DNA from: Herpetosiphon gulosus
GTDB lineage: Bacteria; Chloroflexota; Chloroflexia; Chloroflexales; Herpetosiphonaceae
Length of the DNA stretch: 64,000 nt
Assembly: GCF_039545135.1 (NCBI RefSeq)
Contig: NZ_BAABRU010000002.1
Span: 248,001 to 312,000 of the forward strand
Direction: 5' to 3'
How positions within the stretch are numbered: the stretch's first letter is position 1; every line of letters begins with the position of its first letter. Below the pieces are notes generated by a model. It was given only the letters and a program-made list of their open reading frames with translations. It was not told the DNA's origin and ran no database searches. The position numbers were made by a program, and so were the translations under genes. Below are positions 8,700 to 16,570 of this stretch, piece after piece.

Positions 8700-8733
8700 A
8701 ACCGTGATGAGCAATGCTCGTCACGGTTTTTTT
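8700..8733. terminator. Bidirectional terminator between lipid operon and tRNA-Arg
   Basis: The stem AACCGTGA/TCACGGTT has its arms near 8700-8707 and 8721-8728. It is flanked by a T-run on the + strand (8727-8733) and an A-run on the other side (8691-8700). It can stop both the phosphatidyltransferase transcript and the opposing tRNA transcript. Confidence 0.85.
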
Positions 8734-8808
8734 GGCGACTCCGGCGCGACTCGAACGCGCGACCTTTTGCTCCGGAGGCAAACGCTCTATCCACTGAGCT
8801 ACGGAGTC
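8733..8808 (-). tRNA. tRNA-Arg (anticodon CCG)
   Basis: Read on the minus strand, the acceptor stem GACTCCG/CGGAGTC is perfect. The D arm is GCTC-AGTGGATA-GAGC, the anticodon stem is TTTGC/GCAAA with loop CTCCGGA (anticodon CCG, codon CGG), and the T arm is GCGCG-TTCGAGT-CGCGC. CCA is encoded at 8733-8735. All arms pair fully. Confidence 0.97.
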
Positions 8809-8931
8809 GAATCTACCGCTGTGTAGGATACGGCTAAGCTGGCGACTTGTCAAGTTATGCTAGTAATTTGGATCATATTCTAGTGCTAAAATGCTTATTA
8901 ATTAACCGATCTATTCAGCAGGTAAGCTTCG

Positions 8932-9831
8932 ATGACAACTGCTCCAACTCGTGCTCAACATATCAAAAAAGCCCAGCGTTTTGCCAATGCTCAGCGTTTG
9001 GTCAGCACAATTCAACGATTTTTGTATCGTTTTAAACGCTCGGTTGGCCGCCAAGAGCTATCCATTCCAACCGAATTTGGCAAAGTTCGGGTGCTTGGCT
9101 ATGGCTTAGAAAATCCCAATCCAACCCCAATTTTGTTTGATTTGCATGGTGGTGGCTTTATTTTGGGCAGTGCCGATATGGACGAAGCCATCAATTTGCA
9201 ATTTAAACAGCAAGTTGGCTGCAAAATTATCAGCATCGATTATGCCAAAGCGCCCAAATTCCCCTATCCCACAGCAGTTAATCAAGTATATGCGGTGGTC
9301 AAACATTTTTATGAAAACGCTGAGCGCTACGCAATCGATCGCAAGCTGATGGCGATTGGTGGGCATAGCGCTGGCGGGAATTTAAGCGCTGTAACCTGCC
9401 TCAAAGCTAAGCACGAAGGCCAATTTCAATTTGTCTGCCAAGTCCTCGATTATCCACCGTTGGATCTTGCGACCAGTCCGTTTGATAAGCCCAATCCCAA
9501 GGGCGCGATTCCGCCGCAGATAGCGGCAATGTTCGATGCTTGCTATCGCGAAGCCAATCAAGCCAAGCATCCATACGTCTCGCCTGTGTATGCTGAGCCA
9601 GCCGATTTAGTGGGTTTACCGCCAGCCTTGTTTATTCTGGCGGGGCGTGATTCGTTGCACGATGAGGCCTTGCGCTACGAGCAAATGCTCAAAAATGCTG
9701 GAGTACCCACAGAATGCTACGATTACCCCGATGCAGCTCATGGCTTTACTTACAAAGCCTCAGCCGATACAACTGATGCACTCGCCAAGATGGTGACATT
9801 TTTGCAAACATATCTCGCTACAAAACGCTAG
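8932..9831 (+). CDS. Alpha/beta hydrolase, HSL-type esterase/lipase (family IV)
   Basis: The 299-residue protein has the oxyanion-hole motif HGGG (LFDLHGGGFILGS, about 70-82), the nucleophile elbow GHSAGG with Ser near 146, the acid in LAGRDSLHDEALRYEQ and the catalytic His in DAAHGF near the C-terminus. This is the hormone-sensitive-lipase group of carboxylesterases, which hydrolyse acyl esters. No signal peptide is seen, so it is probably cytoplasmic. It stands alone and converges with the regulator gene at 9836, only four bases apart. Confidence 0.9.
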   Translation: MTTAPTRAQHIKKAQRFANAQRLVSTIQRFLYRFKRSVGRQELSIPTEFGKVRVLGYGLENPNPTPILFDLHGGGFILGSADMDEAINLQFKQQVGCKIISIDYAKAPKFPYPTAVNQVYAVVKHFYENAERYAIDRKLMAIGGHSAGGNLSAVTCLKAKHEGQFQFVCQVLDYPPLDLATSPFDKPNPKGAIPPQIAAMFDACYREANQAKHPYVSPVYAEPADLVGLPPALFILAGRDSLHDEALRYEQMLKNAGVPTECYDYPDAAHGFTYKASADTTDALAKMVTFLQTYLATKR

Positions 9832-9835
9832 GCTG

Positions 9836-11977
9836 CTATTGATAACTTGCGGCTAATTGGAGGCTAGCTTGGGCTGCGCCCTCAAAATCGCCAAGCAGCT
9901 CAAAGGCTTGACGCGCTGCATTAAAACTAGTCCGAGCAGCGACTAAATCGCCCTGCAGCACCCATGCCCGCCCCAAACCAAGTTGGCGCAATGGCGTTGG
10001 CTCTAAGGTTAAGGCTCGTTGATACAGCACAACTGCTTCTGAGCCAGCCGCCATAATCAAGGCATGGTAGCCCGCCATTTCGGCATAACGAGCGGCTTCG
10101 TGGGCTTTGCCAGCTGCTTCGTAATGACTAGCTAATTGCACAGCAACCATCGGCAATATACCCGCATAATTCTCAGCCAAGGCTTCGGCAGCCCGCCGAT
10201 GAAACACTTGGCGACGAGCAGGACTCAGCTGCTGCTGCCAAACTTCACCAATCAAGGGATGGGCAATTTGATACTGGCCAGCTTGCTCGACCAAAATACC
10301 TTGCTGCAATAACAGATCAAGCATATCAAGCGCTTGATCTTCGGCGCAATGGCTGACCTGTTGGAGCAATTCGAGGGTGCTGTTGATGCCCAAAATCATG
10401 GCAGCTGAGAGCAAGGCTTGGGCGGCACTTGGTAAGTTGATTAAGCGCAAGCCTAGTACATCGGCCAGCGAACTAGGAATTTGATCGCTTGGCGCATGCA
10501 ATAGCTCATGCAAAAAATAGGGGTTGCCACGACTGCGCCGATAGAGTTGAACACTGCGCTGCTGATCGCCGCCTTGTTGCAGCACCAATTGCTCGCTTTC
10601 GAGGGGGCTGAGGGGCTGTAATTCATGGCGTTGGGCAATATGGTTACGCTGCCAATGCCAAAGCAAGTTTGCCAATTCCCCCTGTACTTGGTTAGCCCGA
10701 TAGGTCAAAATGATCAGCACTGACTTGGATTGCAGGCGCTCAGCAGCATAGCCCAGCCAGCCCAGCGAAAGTTGGTCGGCCCAATGCGCATCATCAAGCA
10801 CCAATACCAACGGCTGATCAGCAAAGAGCAAGAGCACTTGCAACATAGCCTCGAAGATTCGACGGCGTTCTTCGGCAGGCGTGGCATTGCTCAGCGGCGG
10901 AATAATCTCGCGCTGTTTGAAATCGGGAATCAAACGGGCCAATTCGCTTTGCCAGTAAGGCGATAGCGGCGATTGTGTTCCAAACAGCCAATCGAACAGC
11001 GCGGTTTGGTCAGTCCAAGCTAAAAAAGGCGCAAATGGCAGCAATTGGGTAATTTCTAGCCCACGCGCAACCACCACCTGATGGGCCTCGCGAATTTGGC
11101 CCAGCCATGTTTGCCATAAACTGGTTTTGCCAATGCCCAACTCGCCAGTCAGTAACACAACCTGCACGTGGCCATGCAAACTACGTTGCCAAGCAGCATG
11201 CAACAGCGCATAATCCGGCTCGCGACCAACCAATTTGCTGGTATTGCGCGGAGTTGGCAAGCGCGGCGATTGAATGCGTGGAGCTGTGGGCGAGCCAAGA
11301 ATCTGCATCCGCAAAGCTTGAGTGGCTGCTGCTGGCTCTAAGCCTAGTTGCTGCGCTAGTTGATGTTGAAAATTGGTGTAGTATTGCAAGGCATTGGCCC
11401 GTTGATCAAGCGCCAAACATGCTTGAATTGCCGCTTGAACGAATGGTTCGTGCAACGGATCAACACTCAAACTATGGCTGGCAAGTTGCAGTTTTTGCTG
11501 CTGATCGTTGGTCGTTTGCAAAGCTTGTTCAAGCAGTTGTAGATAATATTGATGCAAACGATTGCGCTCGTACAACAGCCACAATTCAAACTCTGGGGCA
11601 TCGCGTAAGTTCAGGCCATCGAGCAACGGGCCGCGATAACAATTGAGCAAGGTTTGAAGATCAGGCTGGTGCAATTGCCACAGCGCCTGCAAATCATTCC
11701 AAACTGCACTCCCCAAACTCAGCCGATCATCGTGGCTACGAATGCAGCCCTCGCCGAGCTGTTGGCGCAACTGCCAAAGACAATTGCTCAGATTCTTGCG
11801 TGCGGCGCTACTGCTACTTTCGGCCCAGAGCAAACCCAAAATTCGCTCACGCGGTTGCGGTTGGTTGTGACATGCCAAATAGGCCAACAGCGCCAGCGCT
11901 TTAGCATTGGTTAGGTGGATCGCTGTTTGATTGTAAAAAATTTGGGGCTGCCCCAAAAAATAGCAGCGTAGATCCAT
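9836..11977 (-). CDS. SARP-type regulator with BTAD and AAA ATPase domains, apparently shortened
   Basis: The protein is 713 residues from the ATG at 11977; a TTG at 12001 would add eight residues, but MDLRCYFLGQPQIF is the usual way these proteins start. A winged-helix/BTAD module fills about 1-240 (KALALLAYLACHNQPQPRERIL, then NLSNCLWQLRQQLG). An AAA/STAND ATPase follows, with Walker A GELGIGKTS and Walker B LVLVLDDAHWAD. After it comes a helical region that begins TPR repeats (ALTLEPTPLRQLGLGRAWVL) but stops after one or two. Related regulators usually go on for several hundred residues of TPR. The stop lies beside the stop of the convergent esterase, so the C-terminus may have been lost. 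It is probably an ATP-dependent transcriptional activator with unknown targets. Confidence 0.85.
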   Translation of the reverse strand: MDLRCYFLGQPQIFYNQTAIHLTNAKALALLAYLACHNQPQPRERILGLLWAESSSSAARKNLSNCLWQLRQQLGEGCIRSHDDRLSLGSAVWNDLQALWQLHQPDLQTLLNCYRGPLLDGLNLRDAPEFELWLLYERNRLHQYYLQLLEQALQTTNDQQQKLQLASHSLSVDPLHEPFVQAAIQACLALDQRANALQYYTNFQHQLAQQLGLEPAAATQALRMQILGSPTAPRIQSPRLPTPRNTSKLVGREPDYALLHAAWQRSLHGHVQVVLLTGELGIGKTSLWQTWLGQIREAHQVVVARGLEITQLLPFAPFLAWTDQTALFDWLFGTQSPLSPYWQSELARLIPDFKQREIIPPLSNATPAEERRRIFEAMLQVLLLFADQPLVLVLDDAHWADQLSLGWLGYAAERLQSKSVLIILTYRANQVQGELANLLWHWQRNHIAQRHELQPLSPLESEQLVLQQGGDQQRSVQLYRRSRGNPYFLHELLHAPSDQIPSSLADVLGLRLINLPSAAQALLSAAMILGINSTLELLQQVSHCAEDQALDMLDLLLQQGILVEQAGQYQIAHPLIGEVWQQQLSPARRQVFHRRAAEALAENYAGILPMVAVQLASHYEAAGKAHEAARYAEMAGYHALIMAAGSEAVVLYQRALTLEPTPLRQLGLGRAWVLQGDLVAARTSFNAARQAFELLGDFEGAAQASLQLAASYQ

Positions 11978-12119
11978 CGTCAATTCCCAACCCAAAATCA
12001 ACTAGGCAACCATTTTAAACCAAAATCACCCAATGGCGGAAGCGACTTGGGAAACCAAACAGGAAAGCCACCAGCGATAATCAAGCCAGCAAACCCGATT
12101 TAGTGCTGGAGCAAGACCC

Positions 12120-12587
12120 ATGACAACCGCAACCACTGGCAAACTCCAAGTTGGCGACCAAGCCCCAAGCTTTCGCTTACCCAACCAAACTGGGGCAATG
12201 GTCGATTTACAAGATCTGTTAGGTAAAAAGCATATTGTGCTGTTTTTCTATCCCAAAGATGATTCGCTGATTTGTGTCGCCGAAGTTTGTGCTTTTCGCG
12301 ACCAATACGAGGTGTTCAAACAAGTTGGAGCCGAAGTAATTGGCGTGAGCAGCGATTCAGTTGAGTCGCACCAGCAATTTGCTGCCAAACATCGCTTACC
12401 ATTTACCTTGTTGAGTGATGGAGATAGTGCCGTGCGCAAGGCTTATGGCGCAATGACTTTGGGAATTTTTACGGGCCGCGTCACCTATATTATCGATCCA
12501 CAAGGCACGATTCAGAATATTTTCTCATCGCGCTTGAATGCCCAAAAACATATTGACGAATCGCTACGAATTTTGCAACAACATTAA
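12120..12587 (+). CDS. Peroxiredoxin, BCP/PrxQ type (first of a tandem pair)
   Basis: This 155-residue thioredoxin-fold peroxidase opens with the usual GDQAPSFRLPNQTG. The peroxidatic Cys lies in FYPKDDSLICVAEVCAFRD, near residue 46, and a second Cys five residues on could be the resolving one. The typical TPGCT around the active Cys is changed to SLICV. BCP enzymes reduce hydroperoxides with thioredoxin-type donors in the cytoplasm. A close copy follows 22 bp downstream and probably shares the transcript. Confidence 0.88.
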   Translation: MTTATTGKLQVGDQAPSFRLPNQTGAMVDLQDLLGKKHIVLFFYPKDDSLICVAEVCAFRDQYEVFKQVGAEVIGVSSDSVESHQQFAAKHRLPFTLLSDGDSAVRKAYGAMTLGIFTGRVTYIIDPQGTIQNIFSSRLNAQKHIDESLRILQQH

Positions 12588-12609
12588 TCTTGAATTGGAG
12601 GGTTAATCA

Positions 12610-13077
12610 GTGACTACTGCAACTGCTGGCAAATTAGCTGTTGGTGATCAAGCCCCGACCTTCAGCCTGCCCAATCAAGCAGGCCAATTGGTCGATTTAC
12701 AAAGCCTGCTTGGCCACAAGAAAATCGTCTTATTTTTCTATCCTAAGGATCATTCGGCTGGCTGCGTGGCCGAAGTCTGTGCCTTTCGCGACCAATATGA
12801 AGTGTTTAAGCAAGCGGGTGCTGAAGTAATTGGCATTAGCAGTGATTCGGTTGAGTCGCACGAACAGTTTGCCGCCAATCATCGCTTGCCGTTTACCTTA
12901 TTAAGCGATCGCGAAGGGGCAGTGCGTAAACTCTATGGCGCAACCACTTTAGGCATTTTGGCAGGCCGTGTCACCTATATCATCGATCAGCACGGCACAA
13001 TTCAGCATATTTTTTCATCGTTGCTAAATGCCAACAAACACATCAGCGAAGCCCTACGCATCATCAAAGAGGCTTAG
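12610..13077 (+). CDS. Peroxiredoxin, BCP/PrxQ type (second of a tandem pair)
   Basis: Also 155 residues, starting with GTG (TTGGAGGG lies upstream), and nearly collinear with its neighbour over the whole length (EVCAFRDQYEVFKQ, SSDSVESH and RLPFTLLSD are shared). The active-site stretch is HSAGCVAEVC, closer to the consensus than in the first copy. It arose by tandem duplication. Its role is reduction of peroxides. A third, more distant family member lies at 39617-40081. Confidence 0.88.
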   Translation: MTTATAGKLAVGDQAPTFSLPNQAGQLVDLQSLLGHKKIVLFFYPKDHSAGCVAEVCAFRDQYEVFKQAGAEVIGISSDSVESHEQFAANHRLPFTLLSDREGAVRKLYGATTLGILAGRVTYIIDQHGTIQHIFSSLLNANKHISEALRIIKEA

Positions 13078-13098
13078 AGTTTAACGACGACATTTTTA

Positions 13099-13202
13099 AT
13101 CACGAAGGACACGAAGAGCACAAAGGTTGATTCTGTGGTGCTAATCGATTGGCTGGCACTTCAGCCAACCCGGCCTTGGCGTGCTTCGCGTTCTTCGCGG
13201 TT
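13099..13202. repeat. Dispersed CACGAAG-type intergenic repeat, copy 1
   Basis: The left part has CACGAAGGACACGAAG and the right part GCGTTCTTCGCGG, with ATTGGCTGGCACTTCAG at 13148-13164 in the middle. The same order recurs at 54838-54952, with one mismatch in the 17-bp middle block. A left-end fragment lies at 19642-19667. It looks like a small non-coding dispersed element. Confidence 0.6.
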
Positions 13203-13220
13203 CCATCGCTTTCCCCTTAC

Positions 13221-13255
13221 TTCATCCTTCATCCCTCATCCTTCATCCTTCCTCA
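13221..13255. repeat. TTCATCC/GGATGAA tandem tract
   Basis: Short direct repeats of TTCATCCTTCATCC fill this tract, which runs into the stop codon of the response regulator. Similar tracts lie at 19818-19834, 23048-23070, 40139-40170 and 42517-42543. Confidence 0.6.
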
Positions 13256-13879
13256 TGTGAGGCTGATCAATTTTTGGCGCACGGCAAGACTAACAGCCTC
13301 GGTGCGATTGGTTGCGCCAAGCTTGCCCAAGATATTTTGCACATGCACTTTGACCGTGCGTAAAGCAATATCCAGCTCAAGCGCAATTTCGCCATTGGAG
13401 CGACCACGCCCTAGCAGGTGCAGCACTTCCAACTCGCGCGGGGTTAATGATTCAGGTTGGGGATTGCTCACGCCTGCCACCAGTTTGGCAGCAATATCCG
13501 GCGCAAGGTGGGTGCTACCCTTGGCAACGGCTTGAATCGCCGAAACCAACTCATCAGCCGAAGCATCCTTTAATAGATACCCCTTGGCCCCAGCTCGCAA
13601 GGCGGCCCAAATAAATTCATCGGTGGCATAGGTGGTGAGCACCAGCACTTTAGCTTGGGGCCAACGCTGACAAAGTTGGCCAATCGCGGTGGGGCCATCC
13701 ATCACCGGCATTTGTAAATCCATCAAAACGACATCAGGTAGTTCTTGAGCATACAGATCAAGTGCTGCTTGACCGTTGGCAGCCTCGCCTACAATCTCGA
13801 TCGTTACTTCATCCTCTAAAACAGCAATCAAACCCTCACGAACAATCCGTTGATCTTCAACAATTGCAACTCGAATCAT
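13253..13879 (-). CDS. NarL/FixJ-family response regulator
   Basis: The 208-residue protein has a receiver domain with acidic pocket near residues 8-9 (IVEDQRIV), phospho-acceptor Asp in VVLMDLQMPVMDG near 56, and Lys in GYLLKDASADEL. A LuxR-type HTH follows (LTPRELEVLHLLGRGRSNGEIALELDIALRTVK, split here as LTPRELEVLHLL and RTVKVHVQNIL). No histidine kinase is adjacent, so its partner is elsewhere. It is transcribed away from mreB, and its stop is inside a GGATGAA repeat tract. Confidence 0.93.
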   Translation of the reverse strand: MIRVAIVEDQRIVREGLIAVLEDEVTIEIVGEAANGQAALDLYAQELPDVVLMDLQMPVMDGPTAIGQLCQRWPQAKVLVLTTYATDEFIWAALRAGAKGYLLKDASADELVSAIQAVAKGSTHLAPDIAAKLVAGVSNPQPESLTPRELEVLHLLGRGRSNGEIALELDIALRTVKVHVQNILGKLGATNRTEAVSLAVRQKLISLT

Positions 13880-13962
13880 GGCAACATCCTCGGTGATGGC
13901 GGTTTTAGCGCCTTGCTATCAGCTAGCTATCAGCTTAACACGGGTCTAGCCCGATCTGATTA

Positions 13963-14006
13963 TGCTATAATGGCGCTTATACGAGGGCCAAAAGCCCTTC
14001 TTTTTT
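13963..14006 (+). promoter_or_regulatory. mre operon promoter with leader hairpin and T-run
   Basis: An extended -10 (TG at 13963-13964, TATAAT at 13966-13971) is followed after about 12 bp by the hairpin AGGGC/GCCCT (13984-13988 / 13994-13998) and a T-run at 14001-14006. The structure looks like an intrinsic terminator placed at the very start of the transcript, about 100 nt before mreB. A second small hairpin (CCCGC-TT-GCGGG) follows at about 14017-14028. Confidence 0.5.
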
Positions 14007-14107
14007 GGATAAAAAACCCGCTTGCGGGGCTGTGGCTCCGGCCTGTACCTTGACTTCTTGCCAATCATCCACGCGAGCGCTGCAGCAGAAAGATCATCGC
14101 ACTATAT

Positions 14108-15169
14108 ATGTTTAGATCATTTTTTCGCTCATTTAGCCGCGATATTGGCATGGACTTAGGTACTGCCAATACTTTAGTCTATTTACGCGGTAAAGGCATT
14201 GTTATTTCTGAGCCATCGGTGGTGGCTATTGATAAACGTACCGGAATTCCCCAAGCGTTTGGCGCTGCGGCCAAGGCGATGGTTGGGAAAACCCCAGCCA
14301 ATATTGTAGCAGTCCGCCCGCTCCGCGATGGTGTGATTGCCGATTTCGATGTAGTCGAAAAGATGATGAAATATTTTTTCGACCAAGCCCATAAACATGT
14401 TGGCGCGAGCATTGCTGGCCGCCCACGCGTGATCGTTGGCGTACCCTCAGGCGTGACCGACGTGGAAAAACGCGCCGCTCGTGATGCCGCAATGAATGCT
14501 GGCGCTCGCGAAGCCTATGTGATCGAAGAACCAATGGCGGCTGCTGTTGGTGCAGGCTTGCCTGTGACCGAACCAACTGGCTCAATGGTTGTCGATATTG
14601 GCGGCGGTACGACGGAAGTTGCCGTCATTTCGCTGGGCGGGATTGTAATTAACCACTCGTTGCGCACCGCTGGCGACGAAATCGACGAGGCCGTGATTGC
14701 CTTCGCCCGCCGTGAATATAACTTGTTGATTGGCGAACGCATGGCCGAGAAAGCCAAAATCGCCGCTGGCTCAGCCTACCCGCTCGAAGAAGAAATCAAA
14801 GTTACCCTGCGTGGTCGCGATTTGCTGACAGGCTTGCCCAAAGCGATTGAAATTAGCAGCATTGAATTGCGCGAAGGTATCGCTGGCCCTGTGGCCAATA
14901 TTGTTTCCGAGGTACGCACGGCCTTGGAAGAAACCCCGCCAGAATTGGTCGCCGATATTATGGAGCATGGTATTACCTTGGCTGGTGGTGGCTCGATGCT
15001 GCGTGGCCTTGATCGGCGGATTGCTGCTGAAACCAAAATGCCAGTCCATATCGCCGAAGATCCGTTGTCGTGTGTGGCACGCGGCACAGGCAAAATGATC
15101 GAGGAATTTGATAAATACCGTGACACGATTCGGCGTTCGCAGGAATCGCGTCGCATCAAACGTGGTTAG
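14108..15169 (+). CDS. mreB: Rod shape-determining protein MreB
   Basis: The 353-residue actin homologue has phosphate 1 in DIGMDLGTANTLVYLRGKG, the phosphate 2 region VVDIGGGTTEVAVISLGGI and the adenosine motif ITLAGGGSMLRGLD. MreB forms filaments under the membrane that guide the Rod complex. It heads the operon mreB-mreC-mreD-PBP2, with mreC starting 2 bp after its stop. The N-terminus MFRSFFRSFSRDIG looks like the amphipathic membrane-binding helix. The length is normal. Confidence 0.97.
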   Translation: MFRSFFRSFSRDIGMDLGTANTLVYLRGKGIVISEPSVVAIDKRTGIPQAFGAAAKAMVGKTPANIVAVRPLRDGVIADFDVVEKMMKYFFDQAHKHVGASIAGRPRVIVGVPSGVTDVEKRAARDAAMNAGAREAYVIEEPMAAAVGAGLPVTEPTGSMVVDIGGGTTEVAVISLGGIVINHSLRTAGDEIDEAVIAFARREYNLLIGERMAEKAKIAAGSAYPLEEEIKVTLRGRDLLTGLPKAIEISSIELREGIAGPVANIVSEVRTALEETPPELVADIMEHGITLAGGGSMLRGLDRRIAAETKMPVHIAEDPLSCVARGTGKMIEEFDKYRDTIRRSQESRRIKRG

Positions 15170-15171
15170 TC

Positions 15172-16062
15172 ATGTTAAGTCGTTCCGGCAATGCTCAACG
15201 GGCAACCAAGCTGATTGTTTGGCTGGCATGTCTTGTGGTTGTGCTGTTATTGCTCGATCAACAGGGGATTCTCACGCCAGTTACCGATAGCACGGCTCGT
15301 GTTTTGACTCCAGTTACGCGCACGCTGACGAATATTCGTTTAGCGATTAGCGATACCTTTGGCGGTATTTTTGGCTCGTCGCAAGCCGCCCAAGATTTGG
15401 CTGCCTTGCAAGAGCGGGTAACCGAGCTGGAAAACGAAAATGTCCAATTGCGCAGCGCTGCCGCTGAAAATACGACCTTGCGCCGCACCGCTGGTATGCG
15501 CGAACGCTATGGCTGGCGCACGGTAATTGGCAATGTGGTCAGTCGCTCCGCCGATGCTGGCAATCGGGTGATTAGCATTGATCGTGGTATTGTTGATGGC
15601 TTGGCGGTGGGCATGCCGGTGGTTTCGCATGTCAATGGCAGCCCCGATGCGTTAATTGGCTTGGTCGATACGGTCAGCCAGCATAACGCCACAGTTTTGT
15701 TAATTACCGATGCACGTTCGGTGGTGAGCGGTCAGGTATTATCGCAAGTCAACAGCGAACAAGAAAGTGGCAGCATTAGCCAACCCATGGGCGATGTACT
15801 TGGTCAATGGCAGCTTGGCTCACGCCTGATTATGCGCCATATCGATCGTGATGCTAAATTCAGCGTTGGCGACGATGTGTTGACCGCTGGCATTAGCAAA
15901 GCGTTGGCCTTCGATGCACCTGCGGCGCGGATTCCGCCCGATGTGCCGATTGGCCGTGTCAGCGCAATTCGCCCTGACGGCCACGGTCAACAAGCCGATA
16001 TTGAACCATATTTTGATCCTGATGTGGTGCGGACTGTATGGATTATCGTCGGCGAAGATTAA
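15172..16062 (+). CDS. mreC: Rod shape-determining protein MreC
   Basis: The 296-residue protein has a short cytoplasmic tail, a membrane segment near 16-32 (LIVWLACLVVVLLLLDQ), a coiled coil near 75-105 (LAALQERVTELENENVQL), and the periplasmic beta-barrel region with NRVISIDRGIVDGLAVGMPVV. MreC links MreB filaments to PBP2 and regulates it. It sits 2 bp after mreB and overlaps mreD by 25 bp. Confidence 0.93.
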   Translation: MLSRSGNAQRATKLIVWLACLVVVLLLLDQQGILTPVTDSTARVLTPVTRTLTNIRLAISDTFGGIFGSSQAAQDLAALQERVTELENENVQLRSAAAENTTLRRTAGMRERYGWRTVIGNVVSRSADAGNRVISIDRGIVDGLAVGMPVVSHVNGSPDALIGLVDTVSQHNATVLLITDARSVVSGQVLSQVNSEQESGSISQPMGDVLGQWQLGSRLIMRHIDRDAKFSVGDDVLTAGISKALAFDAPAARIPPDVPIGRVSAIRPDGHGQQADIEPYFDPDVVRTVWIIVGED

Positions 16063-16547
16063 GCGAACGGCTGCGCGGGCAGCTTTGGTTGGCCCTGATC
16101 GTTGGATTAACCGTGATTATTCAGACAACCCTATTGCCAACGATCTTTAATGCGCACTTGAATTTGGTGTTGTTGGCGGTGGTGTGTTGGACACTCCTGG
16201 CGGATGCAACCAAGGGTGCTGCTATTGCTATGTATGGCGGCTTGCTGATTGATGTGGTTGGTTACTCGCCGTTTGGCAGTCATGCCTTGGCCTTGTTACT
16301 GGTTACCTGGGTTTGTAGCCTTGCTGCCGAGCGTTTTCCACCCGATACATGGCCAACTTCGCTCTTGCTAACCATTGGGTTAACCCCGCTGTATCACTTA
16401 ATTACCCAAGTGTTTCGCGGTGGCACCGACGATTGGCTGAGTTGGGCAATTGTGGTGCTTGTGCCAGCTATGATTATCAATGCGATTGCGGTTTTGCCAA
16501 CCTTCCTCGTTTTGCAATGGTGGAACGAGCGCAAAATCCGCCACTAA
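16038..16547 (+). CDS. mreD: Rod shape-determining protein MreD
   Basis: This 169-residue integral membrane protein has about five hydrophobic segments (for example LWLALIVGLTVIIQTTLL and LNLVLLAVVCWTLLAD). The size, position and GGLLIDVVGYSPFGSHAL loop are typical of MreD, a partner of MreC and PBP2. The start overlaps the mreC end by 25 bp, indicating coupled translation. PBP2 follows 23 bp downstream. Confidence 0.88.
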   Translation: MDYRRRRLSERLRGQLWLALIVGLTVIIQTTLLPTIFNAHLNLVLLAVVCWTLLADATKGAAIAMYGGLLIDVVGYSPFGSHALALLLVTWVCSLAAERFPPDTWPTSLLLTIGLTPLYHLITQVFRGGTDDWLSWAIVVLVPAMIINAIAVLPTFLVLQWWNERKIRH

Positions 16548-16570
16548 ACCTTATCATCAAGGAGAACCCT

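Noticed and set aside
11107-11646. 179-codon + strand frame
   Set aside because: It lies inside the clear SARP/AAA coding region on the other strand and has no family features.
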